This document shows positions 55,567 through 63,396 of a stretch of 64,000 nucleotides of DNA, piece by piece. The position numbers were made by a program, and so were the translations under genes. The DNA is taken from the NCBI GenBank assembly GCA_049322355.1, contig JBMORG010000001.1, positions 124,001-188,000 on the forward strand, read 5' to 3'. The DNA comes from 0-14-0-80-60-11 sp049322355. Lineage in GTDB: Bacteria > Desulfobacterota > Desulfobaccia > Desulfobaccales > 0-14-0-80-60-11. The notes under the pieces were generated by a model. That model did not search any database and was not told where the DNA came from. It saw only the letters and a list, made by a program, of their open reading frames with translations. The stretch's first letter is position 1. Every line of letters starts with the position of its first letter.

Positions 55567-55612
55567 GAGGGATCTAAGCAATAGAAGTTGGAAGGCAATA
55601 AAGGGGTCTGCA

Positions 55613-56074
55613 ATGGAATTTACTCCTAAAATCCTGGCCCTGGTGTGCACCTACTGCACTTACACTGCCGCGGATATGGCGGGCTCTGCCCGGATGCAAT
55701 ACCCGGCCACGGTGCGCATCATCAAATACCTGTGCACCGGCCGCATCGACATCATCCATATCCTGAAAGCCTTTGAAGCAGGGGCCGATGCCATTTTCGT
55801 GGGCGGCTGAGAGGCGGGGAGCTGCCATTTCCTGGAAGGAAATCTCAGAGCGCGGGAACGGATAGAGTACACCAAACATTTACTGGATGAGATCGGTCTG
55901 GGGGGAGACCGGCTGGAGATGTTTGAAATCGCGGCGTCCGACGCCCCTAAATGGGTGGTCGCGGTAAAGGAAATGACTCAACGGGTGGAGGCCCTGGGGC
56001 CCAGCCCCCTGCGCCGGGGCAAGCATCTCCATCCCGAAGTGCTGGAACAACTGGAAAATATGGTGCAACCATGA
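55613..56074 (+). CDS. mvhD: MvhD-like subunit, probable selenoprotein (UGA at codon 66)
   Basis: A 153-residue delta subunit of the MvhD family that links hydrogenase or other donors to HdrA through a [2Fe-2S] site. The first 65 codons end in ADAIFVGG, then TGA (55808-55810), then EAGSCHFLEGNLRARERIEY, continuing in frame to the stop at 56074. The family has a conserved Cys exactly at the TGA (VGGC-x3-GxCH), so selenocysteine is expected, as in methanogen VhuD. The full frame ends by overlapping the start of metV (ATGA), as other genes of the operon do. AAAGGGG precedes the ATG. Ending the gene at the TGA would leave half a protein. Confidence 0.88.
55808..55846 (+). promoter_or_regulatory. 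SECIS-like hairpin after the mvhD UGA
   Basis: Directly after the UGA, ATTTCCT (55827-55833) and AGGAAAT (55837-55843) form a 7-bp stem with loop GGA. It is extended below by GAG/CTC across a one-sided bulge. The loop lies 23 bases after the UGA, within the spacing of bacterial SECIS elements recognised by SelB. The hairpin is in coding sequence, as it should be in bacteria. Confidence 0.6.
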
Positions 56075-56751
56075 TCATAGCAGAACGAAAGCCTTTTGCG
56101 GAAATCAAGGCCATGCTGGCCCCTTACAAAAAAATTCTCATCGTGGGCTGCGGCACCTGTGTGGCTGTCTGCCTGGCGGGTGGTGAAAAAGAAGTGGGGC
56201 TTCTGGCTTCTCAGCTAAAACTGGCCCTGGGGCTGGAAGACAAGCGCCTGGAAATCGGGGAAATCACTGTGGAGCGCCAGTGCGACATGGAATTTTTGCG
56301 GCCCCTGTGTGATTTCACCGCCGACTACGAGGCCATCGTCTCCATGGCCTGCGGCGCCGGTGTGCAGTTTCTCAAGCAGCTGTGTTATTTGCAGCCCATT
56401 TTCCCTGCGGTGAACACCACCTTTATCGGGGTGAACAATGAGGTGGGCTATTACACCGAGGCCTGCCGGGCCTGTCACAATTGCTACCTGGGGATCACCG
56501 GGGGGGTGTGCCCGGTGACCATGTGCCCCAAGGGCCTACTTAACGGCCCCTGCGGCGGCACGGTGAACGGCCATTGCGAGGTTGATCCCGAAAAAGAATG
56601 CGCCTGGAGCAAGATTTACCACCGCCTGGAGTTGGAAGGGCGCCTGGACAACATCCGGAAGATCCTGCCCCTTCATGCCCACGACCGCTGCACAACTCCG
56701 GGTAAGGTGATCCATCCCGCCTACAAAAGGAGATACGGGATCAATGAGTAA
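56071..56751 (+). CDS. metV: MetV-like Fe-S partner (copy 2, Hdr cluster)
   Basis: A 226-residue paralogue of the MetV at 33362, starting MIIAERKPFAEIKAM. Shared Cys-rich blocks are GCGTCVAVCLAGGEKE, VERQCDMEF, ACHNCYLGITGGVCPVTMCPKG and LLNGPCGGTVNGHCEV. The C-terminus differs and is longer (HAHDRCTTPGKVIHPAYKRRYG). Its ATG overlaps the mvhD stop, and it overlaps metF by eight bases, so mvhD-metV-metF are translated as a coupled set. Confidence 0.92.
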   Translation: MIIAERKPFAEIKAMLAPYKKILIVGCGTCVAVCLAGGEKEVGLLASQLKLALGLEDKRLEIGEITVERQCDMEFLRPLCDFTADYEAIVSMACGAGVQFLKQLCYLQPIFPAVNTTFIGVNNEVGYYTEACRACHNCYLGITGGVCPVTMCPKGLLNGPCGGTVNGHCEVDPEKECAWSKIYHRLELEGRLDNIRKILPLHAHDRCTTPGKVIHPAYKRRYGINE

Positions 56752-57628
56752 ACTCCGGGAGACCCTGGACGGGGGCGGCTTTGCGGTGGTGGTGGAAGTC
56801 AAGCCGCCCAAGGGCATCAGCGTGGAGGAGATGCTGGCCCCGGTGAAGACCTTGGCGGGCCGGGTGACGGCCTTTAGCGTCCCGGATGACGAACACGCCA
56901 AGATGCGCCTGTCGGCCGTGGCCGCGGCCCGGTTGGTTAAGGAGGCAGGCGGAGAAGCCCTCGTGCATTTCACCTGCCGGGACCGCAATCGCCTGGCCTT
57001 GGAGAGCGACCTCCTGGGGGCCGCAAGCCTGGGACTGGAAAATGTCCTGCTGATGAGCGGCGATTACGTCACCCTGGGGGATCATCCCCAGGCCAAGCCG
57101 GTGTATGACGCCGATTCGGTGCAGTTGCTGCAAATCGCCCAGGGGCTGGTTGCGGGACACGACAGCGCCGGCTTGCCCCTTGACGGCAACCCCACCTTTT
57201 ACCCGGGGGCGGTGGTCATCCCCGAGGCCGATCCCCTGGCCCCGCAGCTCCTTAAGTTTGAAAAAAAGCTGGCCGCGGGCGCCCAGTTTTTCGTTACCCC
57301 GGCCATTTTTGACCTGGAAAAATTGCGGAGTTTTCGGGAGCGCCTTCCGGGAAATCCCGTGAAGCTGCTGGCTGGAGTCAAGGTTCTGGGGGCGGATGAG
57401 GTGGCCCAGGCTGCCGCACGCCAGTGGCGCAAGGTCTATTCCCTGCCGCCGGAGTTGGTGAGCGACCTGGCCGGGAAAGACCCGGAGGCCATTATGGCCA
57501 AAGGCGTGGAAGTCGCCGCCCGTCTGGCTAAACAGATCAAACAGGAAAAACTGGCCGATGGCGTCTATCTTAAGGGCAAGGGGCGTGTGGACCTGTTGAC
57601 CAAGATTTTAGAGGCTGCGGGCTTATAA
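56744..57628 (+). CDS. metF: MetF-like methylenetetrahydrofolate reductase (copy 2, Hdr cluster)
   Basis: A 294-residue TIM-barrel reductase, shorter and diverged from copy 1. Blocks are VVVEVKPPKGISVEEML, HFTCRDRNRLALESDLLGA, LMSGDYVTLGDHPQAKPVYDADSV, AGAQFFVTPAIFDLEKL and KLLAGVKVL. With MetV, MvhD and HdrABC it matches the gene set of the proposed bifurcating methylene-THF reductase of Moorella thermoacetica. AGGAG stands 11 bases before the ATG. A 178-base gap with a GTAGGGC-type palindrome separates it from the Qmo-like genes. Confidence 0.93.
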   Translation: MSKLRETLDGGGFAVVVEVKPPKGISVEEMLAPVKTLAGRVTAFSVPDDEHAKMRLSAVAAARLVKEAGGEALVHFTCRDRNRLALESDLLGAASLGLENVLLMSGDYVTLGDHPQAKPVYDADSVQLLQIAQGLVAGHDSAGLPLDGNPTFYPGAVVIPEADPLAPQLLKFEKKLAAGAQFFVTPAIFDLEKLRSFRERLPGNPVKLLAGVKVLGADEVAQAAARQWRKVYSLPPELVSDLAGKDPEAIMAKGVEVAARLAKQIKQEKLADGVYLKGKGRVDLLTKILEAAGL

Positions 57629-57700
57629 AGAAAGGTTTTAGGTTTGGGTTTTAGGTTCTGGGAAAAACCACTCAGTAAAAACCACCCGGAACCTATTAAT

Positions 57701-57750
57701 GTAGGGCGGGCGTTGCCCGCCAATAATGGCGCGGTGCGCACCCTACATCT
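57701..57750. repeat. GTAGGGCGGGC/GCCCTAC palindromic element
   Basis: TGTAGGGCGGGCGTTGCCCGCC and a GCGCGGTGCGCACCCTACAT end form a nested palindrome within the operon. Similar elements occur at about 3139, 7316, 21254, 21763 and 28142. Confidence 0.55.
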
Positions 57751-57806
57751 GGGTTCTGGGGAAAAACCCGCCAAAAAGCGGATAAACCGAGAACAAACAA
57801 ATAACC

Positions 57807-59066
57807 ATGAATAATCAAAAAAAATATTCCGCCGTAATTCTAGGCGGCGGCATTGCTGGGATAACCACCGCTCTGGAATTGGCCCGCCTGGGGCAAAACG
57901 TGGTCTTGGTGGAGAAAACCCCTTTCTTCGGAGGGCGGGCGGCCCATTTTTGCTGCAAGGCCACCGATGCCTGTCAGAAATGCGGCGCCTGCCTGGTAGA
58001 GGAGCGTCTCAACGCCCTGTTTATGGAACCCCGGATCACCTTGATGCCCCATACCGAGTTAATGGAGGTCTCCCGGGAAAATGGCCTTTTTCGCCTGGTT
58101 CTGAAAAAGCAGCCCGAAGTAATCAACCCGGCCCGCTGCGTGGACTGCGGCCTCTGTTACGACGAATGCCCGGCGGCCGACCAGGGGGCCATCCTGACCA
58201 CCGGCATCACCCAGAACCATCCCCGATATGCGGTTAATCCCAAGGCGTGCCTATATTTTCAAGACGGTTCCTGCGAGGTCTGCCAACATATCTGCCCGCC
58301 TACGGCCAAGGCCATCGACTTGACCCGGCCGGCCAAGACCATTGAGCTGATTGCGGACGCGGTGGTCTTGGCTACGGGTTACCGCCCCTCCGACCCCAAG
58401 AGCCGCCCCCATTATGGCTATGGCCGCCTGCCTCAGATCATAACCGGCTTTGAGCTGGAAGAGCGGCTGCGTAACGGCAAAGGCCTGAAGGGCCCTGGCG
58501 GGGAGTTGCCCCGACGGATTGCCTTCATCCAGTGTGTGGGCAGCCGGGATAAAGACCACCCCTATTGCTCCCAGGTGTGTTGTGCCTATACCCTGAGGCT
58601 GGCGCGATTTTTGAAGCACCGGGTTCCCGAAGCCGAGGTCACCAGCTTTTATATGGACCTTCAGGAAATCGGCCGCTGTTCTCTGCAGTTCCAGGCTGAG
58701 GCCCGCCGGGAAATCAAGGTGGTGCGGGCTCTCCCCGGCGACCTGCATGCCGCCGGGGCCGGCCACGTCAAACTCCGCTACCTGGAGGAAGAGAGTGGCC
58801 GGCCTGCGGAGGCGGAAGTTGACCTGGTCGTATTATCCGTAGGCATCGCTCCCGGCGAGGATAACCCTGCGCTGGCGGCCATGCTGAACACGGAGTTGAC
58901 CCCGGACGGGTTTTTTCAGGCCGCGAATCCGGGGCAGCGCTCCCAAACCTCTCAACCGGGCCTCTTTCTGGCCGGCACCGCGGAAGGCCCCCGGGACATC
59001 GCCGGGTGTATCGCCCAGGCTACCGTCACCGCCTGCCAGGTAAGCCGATATGTGAACGAACGATGA
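57807..59066 (+). CDS. QmoA/HdrA-like flavoprotein
   Basis: A 419-residue HdrA-type flavoprotein, close to QmoA in size and layout. The FAD site is LGGGIAGITTALELA (residues about 11-25). The Cys-rich stretch CCKATDACQKCGACLVEE is followed by a ferredoxin motif CVDCGLCYDECPAADQG, then CEVCQHICP, IQCVGSRDKDHPYCSQVCC and the C-terminal LFLAGTAEGPRDIAGCIAQA block. It would pass electrons within the membrane or soluble Qmo/Hdr assembly. No qmoC or aprAB gene is in the window, so the standard APS-reductase role is not shown. Its stop overlaps the start of the next gene. Confidence 0.85.
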   Translation: MNNQKKYSAVILGGGIAGITTALELARLGQNVVLVEKTPFFGGRAAHFCCKATDACQKCGACLVEERLNALFMEPRITLMPHTELMEVSRENGLFRLVLKKQPEVINPARCVDCGLCYDECPAADQGAILTTGITQNHPRYAVNPKACLYFQDGSCEVCQHICPPTAKAIDLTRPAKTIELIADAVVLATGYRPSDPKSRPHYGYGRLPQIITGFELEERLRNGKGLKGPGGELPRRIAFIQCVGSRDKDHPYCSQVCCAYTLRLARFLKHRVPEAEVTSFYMDLQEIGRCSLQFQAEARREIKVVRALPGDLHAAGAGHVKLRYLEEESGRPAEAEVDLVVLSVGIAPGEDNPALAAMLNTELTPDGFFQAANPGQRSQTSQPGLFLAGTAEGPRDIAGCIAQATVTACQVSRYVNER

Positions 59067-61096
59067 GTATCCCACGCGAGCTGGACATCATTTTAGCCCA
59101 CGGCCCCGAGCTCTCTGCTGGGGGCCTGGACTTCTATAAACTGGGCCTATGGGCCGCCGGGCTGCCCAAGAGCCGGATTCTGTCTCTGGACCCCGCCCTG
59201 GCCCCGGAGGAACTGGAACAACGTTTAAGGGCCTTCCTGCACCGTGAAGGTGTGCACAGGGTGCTGGTGGCCGCCCTGGACCCCTATCGCCGGGCCCGGG
59301 GCATTATCCAGTTGTTAACTGACAGTCTTCGGATCAACCCGGAGTTCCTGACGGTTCTGGATCTTCAGGAGGCTTTGGGCTCCCCCGATCCCGCAGCCTG
59401 CAGCCTGAAGGCGCACCACCTCATCCGGTTGGCTGCAGCCATGATCACCCGGGCCGAACCTGTGACCATCCAGGAGTTGCCGGTAATCCCCCGGGTACTG
59501 GTGTGGGGCGACTCCTTTGCCGCTCTTAAAGCCGCTCTGGATCTGGCGGATCTGGATTATCCAGTCATCCAGGCCTATCCCGGACCCAGCCTTAAGCCTT
59601 TGGTCCCCGGCGCACCGCCGAATCAAGTTCCCGACCAGGAATTGCAGGAGTTAACCCAACGGACTCAGGACCACCCCGCCATCCGGCAACTGCCCCAGGC
59701 TTCTATAATTGAACTGGAGGGTAGTGCCGGCAATTTCCGGGTACGCCTCCAAACTCCGCAGGGGTTGGAAGAAGAAAAGGTGGGGGCTCTGATCCTGGCG
59801 CCGGAGTTGCATTTGGAGGCCGGTGAGATTGCGCCGGAGACCTTATCGCATCCTGGAGTCATTACCCTGAGCCGGCTGGAGGAGATTTTGGCCTCCCCCG
59901 AGGCTGCCGCAACTCTGCTTCCTCCCCAGGAGCCCACCATCAAGGTGGCCATTATGGGAGGCGATAGTCATCCTTTGGCCCTGGTCCGCACCCTGCGCGC
60001 CGCCCGCGGGCTGCTTTCCCAGGAGAATTGTCAGGTCTTTCTGTTTGTGCGGGATGCTAAAGTGGGTGCTCCGGATATGGAGGCGGCCTTGGAGGAGGCC
60101 CAGGTCTCCGGGCTCATTGTCTTTAAGCTGCCGCAGCTTCCGGTTCTGGCTCTTGAGGATGACAGGGTTCGCCTGACCTTCTTTGACCCCGTGATGCATT
60201 GGGAAGAAACCATTGCCTGCGACCTGGTGGTGCTGGATGAAGTTTACCATGCCGCAGCCGAAAATGCGGCCCTGGCCGAAGTGCTGCATATCTTTTCCGG
60301 CCCCCTGGGGTTTCATCAGGTGGATAACGTGCGCTACCTGCCGGTGATCACCAACCGCCGGGGGATTTATGTGGCAGGGCCGGGGCGCGGCGTCATGTCC
60401 CTGGACCAGGCTTTGGGCGAGGCCGATGCCGCGGTTTCGGAAGTCCGGCAACTACTGGGACAGGGCAAGGCCCAGGCCCCGAAGGGGCGGGCCCTGGTGG
60501 ACCGGGGCCGCTGCGTCCTATGCCTCACTTGCCACCGCCTCTGCCCCCATGGAGCCATCTCCTGGGACAACCGGGCCTTCATCAACGAATTGGCCTGCCA
60601 GGGGTGCGGCGTCTGCGCCTCCCAGTGTCCCAATGACGCCATCCAGATCCGCAACTTCATAGACGACCAGGTAGTGGCGGCCTTGGAAACGGTGGATCCC
60701 CGTCTCACTCCCAGGATCATCGCCTTCATGTGCAAGAATTCGGCCTGGGACGCTTACCACGCGGCTTTGAAGCTGGAACAGATCAACCTGCCCCTGGGTT
60801 TCACGCCTTTAAAGATGCCTTGCGCCGGCAAGATCGACATGGCCTATCTTCTCAAGGCCTTCGCCTCCGGAGCCGATGGGGTGCTGGTCCTGGCCTGTCA
60901 CCAGGACAACTGCAAATCCCAGCAGGGCAACCTGCACGCCCAGTGGCGGGTGGAACTGGCCCGGGAGATGTTGGTTGAAGCGGGCGTGGACCCCCGACGC
61001 CTGGTCTTCAGGACCCTGGCGGCCAATGCCCCCCAGGATTTCCTGGCCGCAGTCCACCAGTTGAACGAAATTCTGGGGACCCTTAAGGCAGCCTGA
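59063..61096 (+). CDS. QmoB-like protein: HdrA-like part fused to MvhD-like domain
   Basis: A 677-residue protein. Residues about 150-460 follow the HdrA fold, but the first nucleotide motif reads VLVWGDSFAALKAAL instead of GGGxAG, so FAD binding there is doubtful. Two [4Fe-4S] motifs (CVLCLTCHRLCP and CQGCGVCASQCP) lie near residues 490-530. The C-terminal 140 residues are an MvhD domain (FMCKNSAWDAYHAALKLEQ... ADGVLVLACHQDNC). The novel N-terminal 130 residues (LDIILAHGPELSAGG) match nothing I know. The MvhD domain has Cys where the separate mvhD gene has UGA. Its ATG overlaps the preceding stop. Confidence 0.82.
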   Translation: MSIPRELDIILAHGPELSAGGLDFYKLGLWAAGLPKSRILSLDPALAPEELEQRLRAFLHREGVHRVLVAALDPYRRARGIIQLLTDSLRINPEFLTVLDLQEALGSPDPAACSLKAHHLIRLAAAMITRAEPVTIQELPVIPRVLVWGDSFAALKAALDLADLDYPVIQAYPGPSLKPLVPGAPPNQVPDQELQELTQRTQDHPAIRQLPQASIIELEGSAGNFRVRLQTPQGLEEEKVGALILAPELHLEAGEIAPETLSHPGVITLSRLEEILASPEAAATLLPPQEPTIKVAIMGGDSHPLALVRTLRAARGLLSQENCQVFLFVRDAKVGAPDMEAALEEAQVSGLIVFKLPQLPVLALEDDRVRLTFFDPVMHWEETIACDLVVLDEVYHAAAENAALAEVLHIFSGPLGFHQVDNVRYLPVITNRRGIYVAGPGRGVMSLDQALGEADAAVSEVRQLLGQGKAQAPKGRALVDRGRCVLCLTCHRLCPHGAISWDNRAFINELACQGCGVCASQCPNDAIQIRNFIDDQVVAALETVDPRLTPRIIAFMCKNSAWDAYHAALKLEQINLPLGFTPLKMPCAGKIDMAYLLKAFASGADGVLVLACHQDNCKSQQGNLHAQWRVELAREMLVEAGVDPRRLVFRTLAANAPQDFLAAVHQLNEILGTLKAA

Positions 61097-61170
61097 GTAA
61101 AGGTTTTGGTTCTCAACAACTTTCGGCAAACGCTATAACTGCCTTACTTACCGCTCACTGCCAGCTTTCA

Positions 61171-62223
61171 TCATCCCAGCCGGCGGCGGGGAGCCGGGGT
61201 TTGGGCTTCAGCCGGGACTACGTTCAATTCCCGGCGCTCACTGCCCCGGATGACGGTGAGTGTTATCCCTTGCCCCAGCGGCCATTCCGCCAGGAAGCGG
61301 TGGATATCGTCCACTGATGCGACACTGGTACCGTTAATGGCCACGATGAGGTCCCCCACCTTTAAGCCGCCCTGGGCCGCCGGTCCCTGAGGCTCCACGG
61401 AAATCGCCTCCACCGCAAAATCCCCGCTTAACTGATGAAACCTTACCAGGCGGCGCTCCAGGGGGCGGGGGCGGCCGGCCAGCCCCAAAAATCCCCGGCG
61501 CACCCGGCCGTGCAAAAGTATCTGGGACACCACCCACTTGGCAGTAGCTGCGGGGATGGCGAAGCCAATACCCTGGGCCAGGGCGATGATGGCGGTATTG
61601 ATCCCCACCACCCGCCCCCGGGAGTCCACCAAAGGCCCGCCGGAATTCCCGGGGTTGAGGGGCGCGGTATGCTGAACGATGTTTTCGATGAGACGCCCTT
61701 CCTGGCTGCGCAAGGCCCGGCCCAAGGCGCTCACCACTCCGGTGGAGACGGTGGATTGAAACCCGAAAGGGTTGCCGATGGCGATGACCAACTGGCCCAC
61801 CTTAAGAACGCCGGAATCCCCCAGGGTGGCGTGGGGCAGAGATGAAGCCGTCACCCGGATCACCGCCAGATCGGTGGCAGGATCGGTGCCGATTAGATGG
61901 CCGGCCAGACTGGCGCCGTCGGATAGCTTCACTCCGATCTGGCCGGCGCCCTGCACCACGTGGTCGTTGGTCAGGATATAGCCGTCCGGGGTAATAATTA
62001 CTCCGGATCCGGCCCCGGCCTGGCCCTGCTCCTGACGCCCCACAAAGATGCCCACCACTGCCGGCCCCACCGCGTCCACCACTTTAATGACGGCCCGAGA
62101 GTAGGCATCCAAAAGTTCCGCGTCCGAGGTTCCGGAGGGTTCAACCTCACAACGACCCTGGTCAGAGTCTGTATATCCTTCACCGCTAATAAGCCTTAAA
62201 GCTCGTTTCACCTGATTACTCAT
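61171..62223 (-). CDS. HtrA/DegP-like serine protease with one PDZ domain
   Basis: A 350-residue trypsin-like protease. The triad is H88 (LTNDHVV), D118 (PATDLAV) and S194 (PGNSGGP). A single PDZ domain (residues about 255-340, with AAQGGLKVGDLIVAINGTSV) follows. No signal peptide or membrane anchor is clear at the N-terminus (MSNQVKRALRLISGEGY), so the cell location is uncertain and a cytoplasmic form is possible. The ATG at 62223 follows AGGGAT; the frame is open to 62295. Confidence 0.88.
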   Translation of the reverse strand: MSNQVKRALRLISGEGYTDSDQGRCEVEPSGTSDAELLDAYSRAVIKVVDAVGPAVVGIFVGRQEQGQAGAGSGVIITPDGYILTNDHVVQGAGQIGVKLSDGASLAGHLIGTDPATDLAVIRVTASSLPHATLGDSGVLKVGQLVIAIGNPFGFQSTVSTGVVSALGRALRSQEGRLIENIVQHTAPLNPGNSGGPLVDSRGRVVGINTAIIALAQGIGFAIPAATAKWVVSQILLHGRVRRGFLGLAGRPRPLERRLVRFHQLSGDFAVEAISVEPQGPAAQGGLKVGDLIVAINGTSVASVDDIHRFLAEWPLGQGITLTVIRGSERRELNVVPAEAQTPAPRRRLG

Positions 62224-62385
62224 AATCATCCCTATCTTAAAAGGAAAACCAGGACGGCGGCCTCGGCCCCTATCCTGGAGTAGTTTTTGGGTCACTTAAT
62301 TGTTTTTTAGCACAGGCCTCCGGCCTGTCGGAACCACTAGCTTTGGTTCAATTATATCCTATTTTTGACCATGTGTCACTAACTC

Positions 62386-63396
62386 TCATTCCTCGTAAGC
62401 ACCGTAGCCGCTCCGGGTGACCTTGCCCCGGAATACCAGGTACTGATAACCGTTATAGATCAGCATGACCGGCAGCACAACCGCAACGAGGCCGAGCATG
62501 GTCACCAGGGTCTGGGGAGGGGCCGCGGCCGCAGTAAGGGTGATGGTGGGGGGAATGACGTAGGGGTGTAGGCTGGCGGCACCTGAAAACATGGCCAGGG
62601 CAAAAAATACCACGCTCCAGACGAAGGGGGCGGTCTCTTGAAGTTTCAAGAGGCTCCGGATGAGCAGGATGAAAGCCATTGCGGCCAGCAGGAAGGGGCC
62701 AAAGGTCAGCCAGGCATCGGGAAAGGTGAACCATTTGCGGGCTAGCAAGGGGTGCGTATGAATGGACCACCCGCCCAGAGCCACGGCCAGGACCAAAAGC
62801 GACCAGGCCCCCACCTTGGCATAGCGGTAACCGTCGGCCTGGGCGTCACCTGCGGTTTTCAGGATGAGCCAGGTGGCGCCCAGGAGCACGTAGCCCCCGA
62901 GCAGGGCCAGGGCCACCAGAGCTGCAAAGGGGTTAAGCCAGTCCCACACCCCACCCACGAAATTATCCCCCTGCATTTTGAAGCCGGAGAGAAAGCCGCC
63001 CAGCGCAAAGCCCTGGGCCAGCGCGGCGATTAGGCTTCCTAGGCCGAAGGCCAGATTCCAGGGGCGCTTGTCCTGGGACTCTTCCCGGAAGTCGAAGGAC
63101 ACCCCCCGGAAGGCCAGGGCGATGACCATCAGGATTACGGGAATATAAAGCGCGGAAAAAATCACCCCATAGGCCAGGGGAAAGGCCCCGAAGAACAACC
63201 CGCCCAGGACCACCAGCCAGGTGAGGTTGGCGTGCCAGACAGGGCCGATGCTGCCCATGAGGAGGCTGCGGCGGTTTTCATCCTGGGTGAACAGGGAAAG
63301 GATGCCGATGCCCAGGTCGAAACCGTCCAGAACCACCGCCAGGAAAAGCACAAAACCCAAAATGGCGAACCAGATATCCGGGAGCATCAATTCCAT
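62386..63396 (-). CDS. cydB: Cytochrome bd oxidase subunit II
   Basis: Membrane subunit of the quinol-oxidising bd oxidase, which removes O2 at very low levels. The 336-residue protein begins MELMLPDIWFAILGFVLFLAVVLDGFDLGIGIL and has about nine membrane helices, with the conserved acidic residue in GFDLG. The ATG at 63396 follows AGGAG by seven bases. It overlaps the end of cydA on the same strand. In an anaerobe the oxidase protects against oxygen rather than supporting aerobic growth. Confidence 0.94.
   Translation of the reverse strand: MELMLPDIWFAILGFVLFLAVVLDGFDLGIGILSLFTQDENRRSLLMGSIGPVWHANLTWLVVLGGLFFGAFPLAYGVIFSALYIPVILMVIALAFRGVSFDFREESQDKRPWNLAFGLGSLIAALAQGFALGGFLSGFKMQGDNFVGGVWDWLNPFAALVALALLGGYVLLGATWLILKTAGDAQADGYRYAKVGAWSLLVLAVALGGWSIHTHPLLARKWFTFPDAWLTFGPFLLAAMAFILLIRSLLKLQETAPFVWSVVFFALAMFSGAASLHPYVIPPTITLTAAAAPPQTLVTMLGLVAVVLPVMLIYNGYQYLVFRGKVTRSGYGAYEE

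Noticed and set aside
55613..55810. Reading the UGA at 55808 as a plain stop and calling mvhD a pseudogene
   Set aside because: The downstream frame keeps the family sequence for 87 codons, the UGA sits on a conserved Cys, a hairpin follows, and the extended stop overlaps the metV start.
57807..61096. Canonical QmoABC operon next to APS reductase
   Set aside because: No qmoC, aprA or aprB in the window, and the QmoB-like protein has a degraded FAD motif. Only the term Qmo-like is justified.
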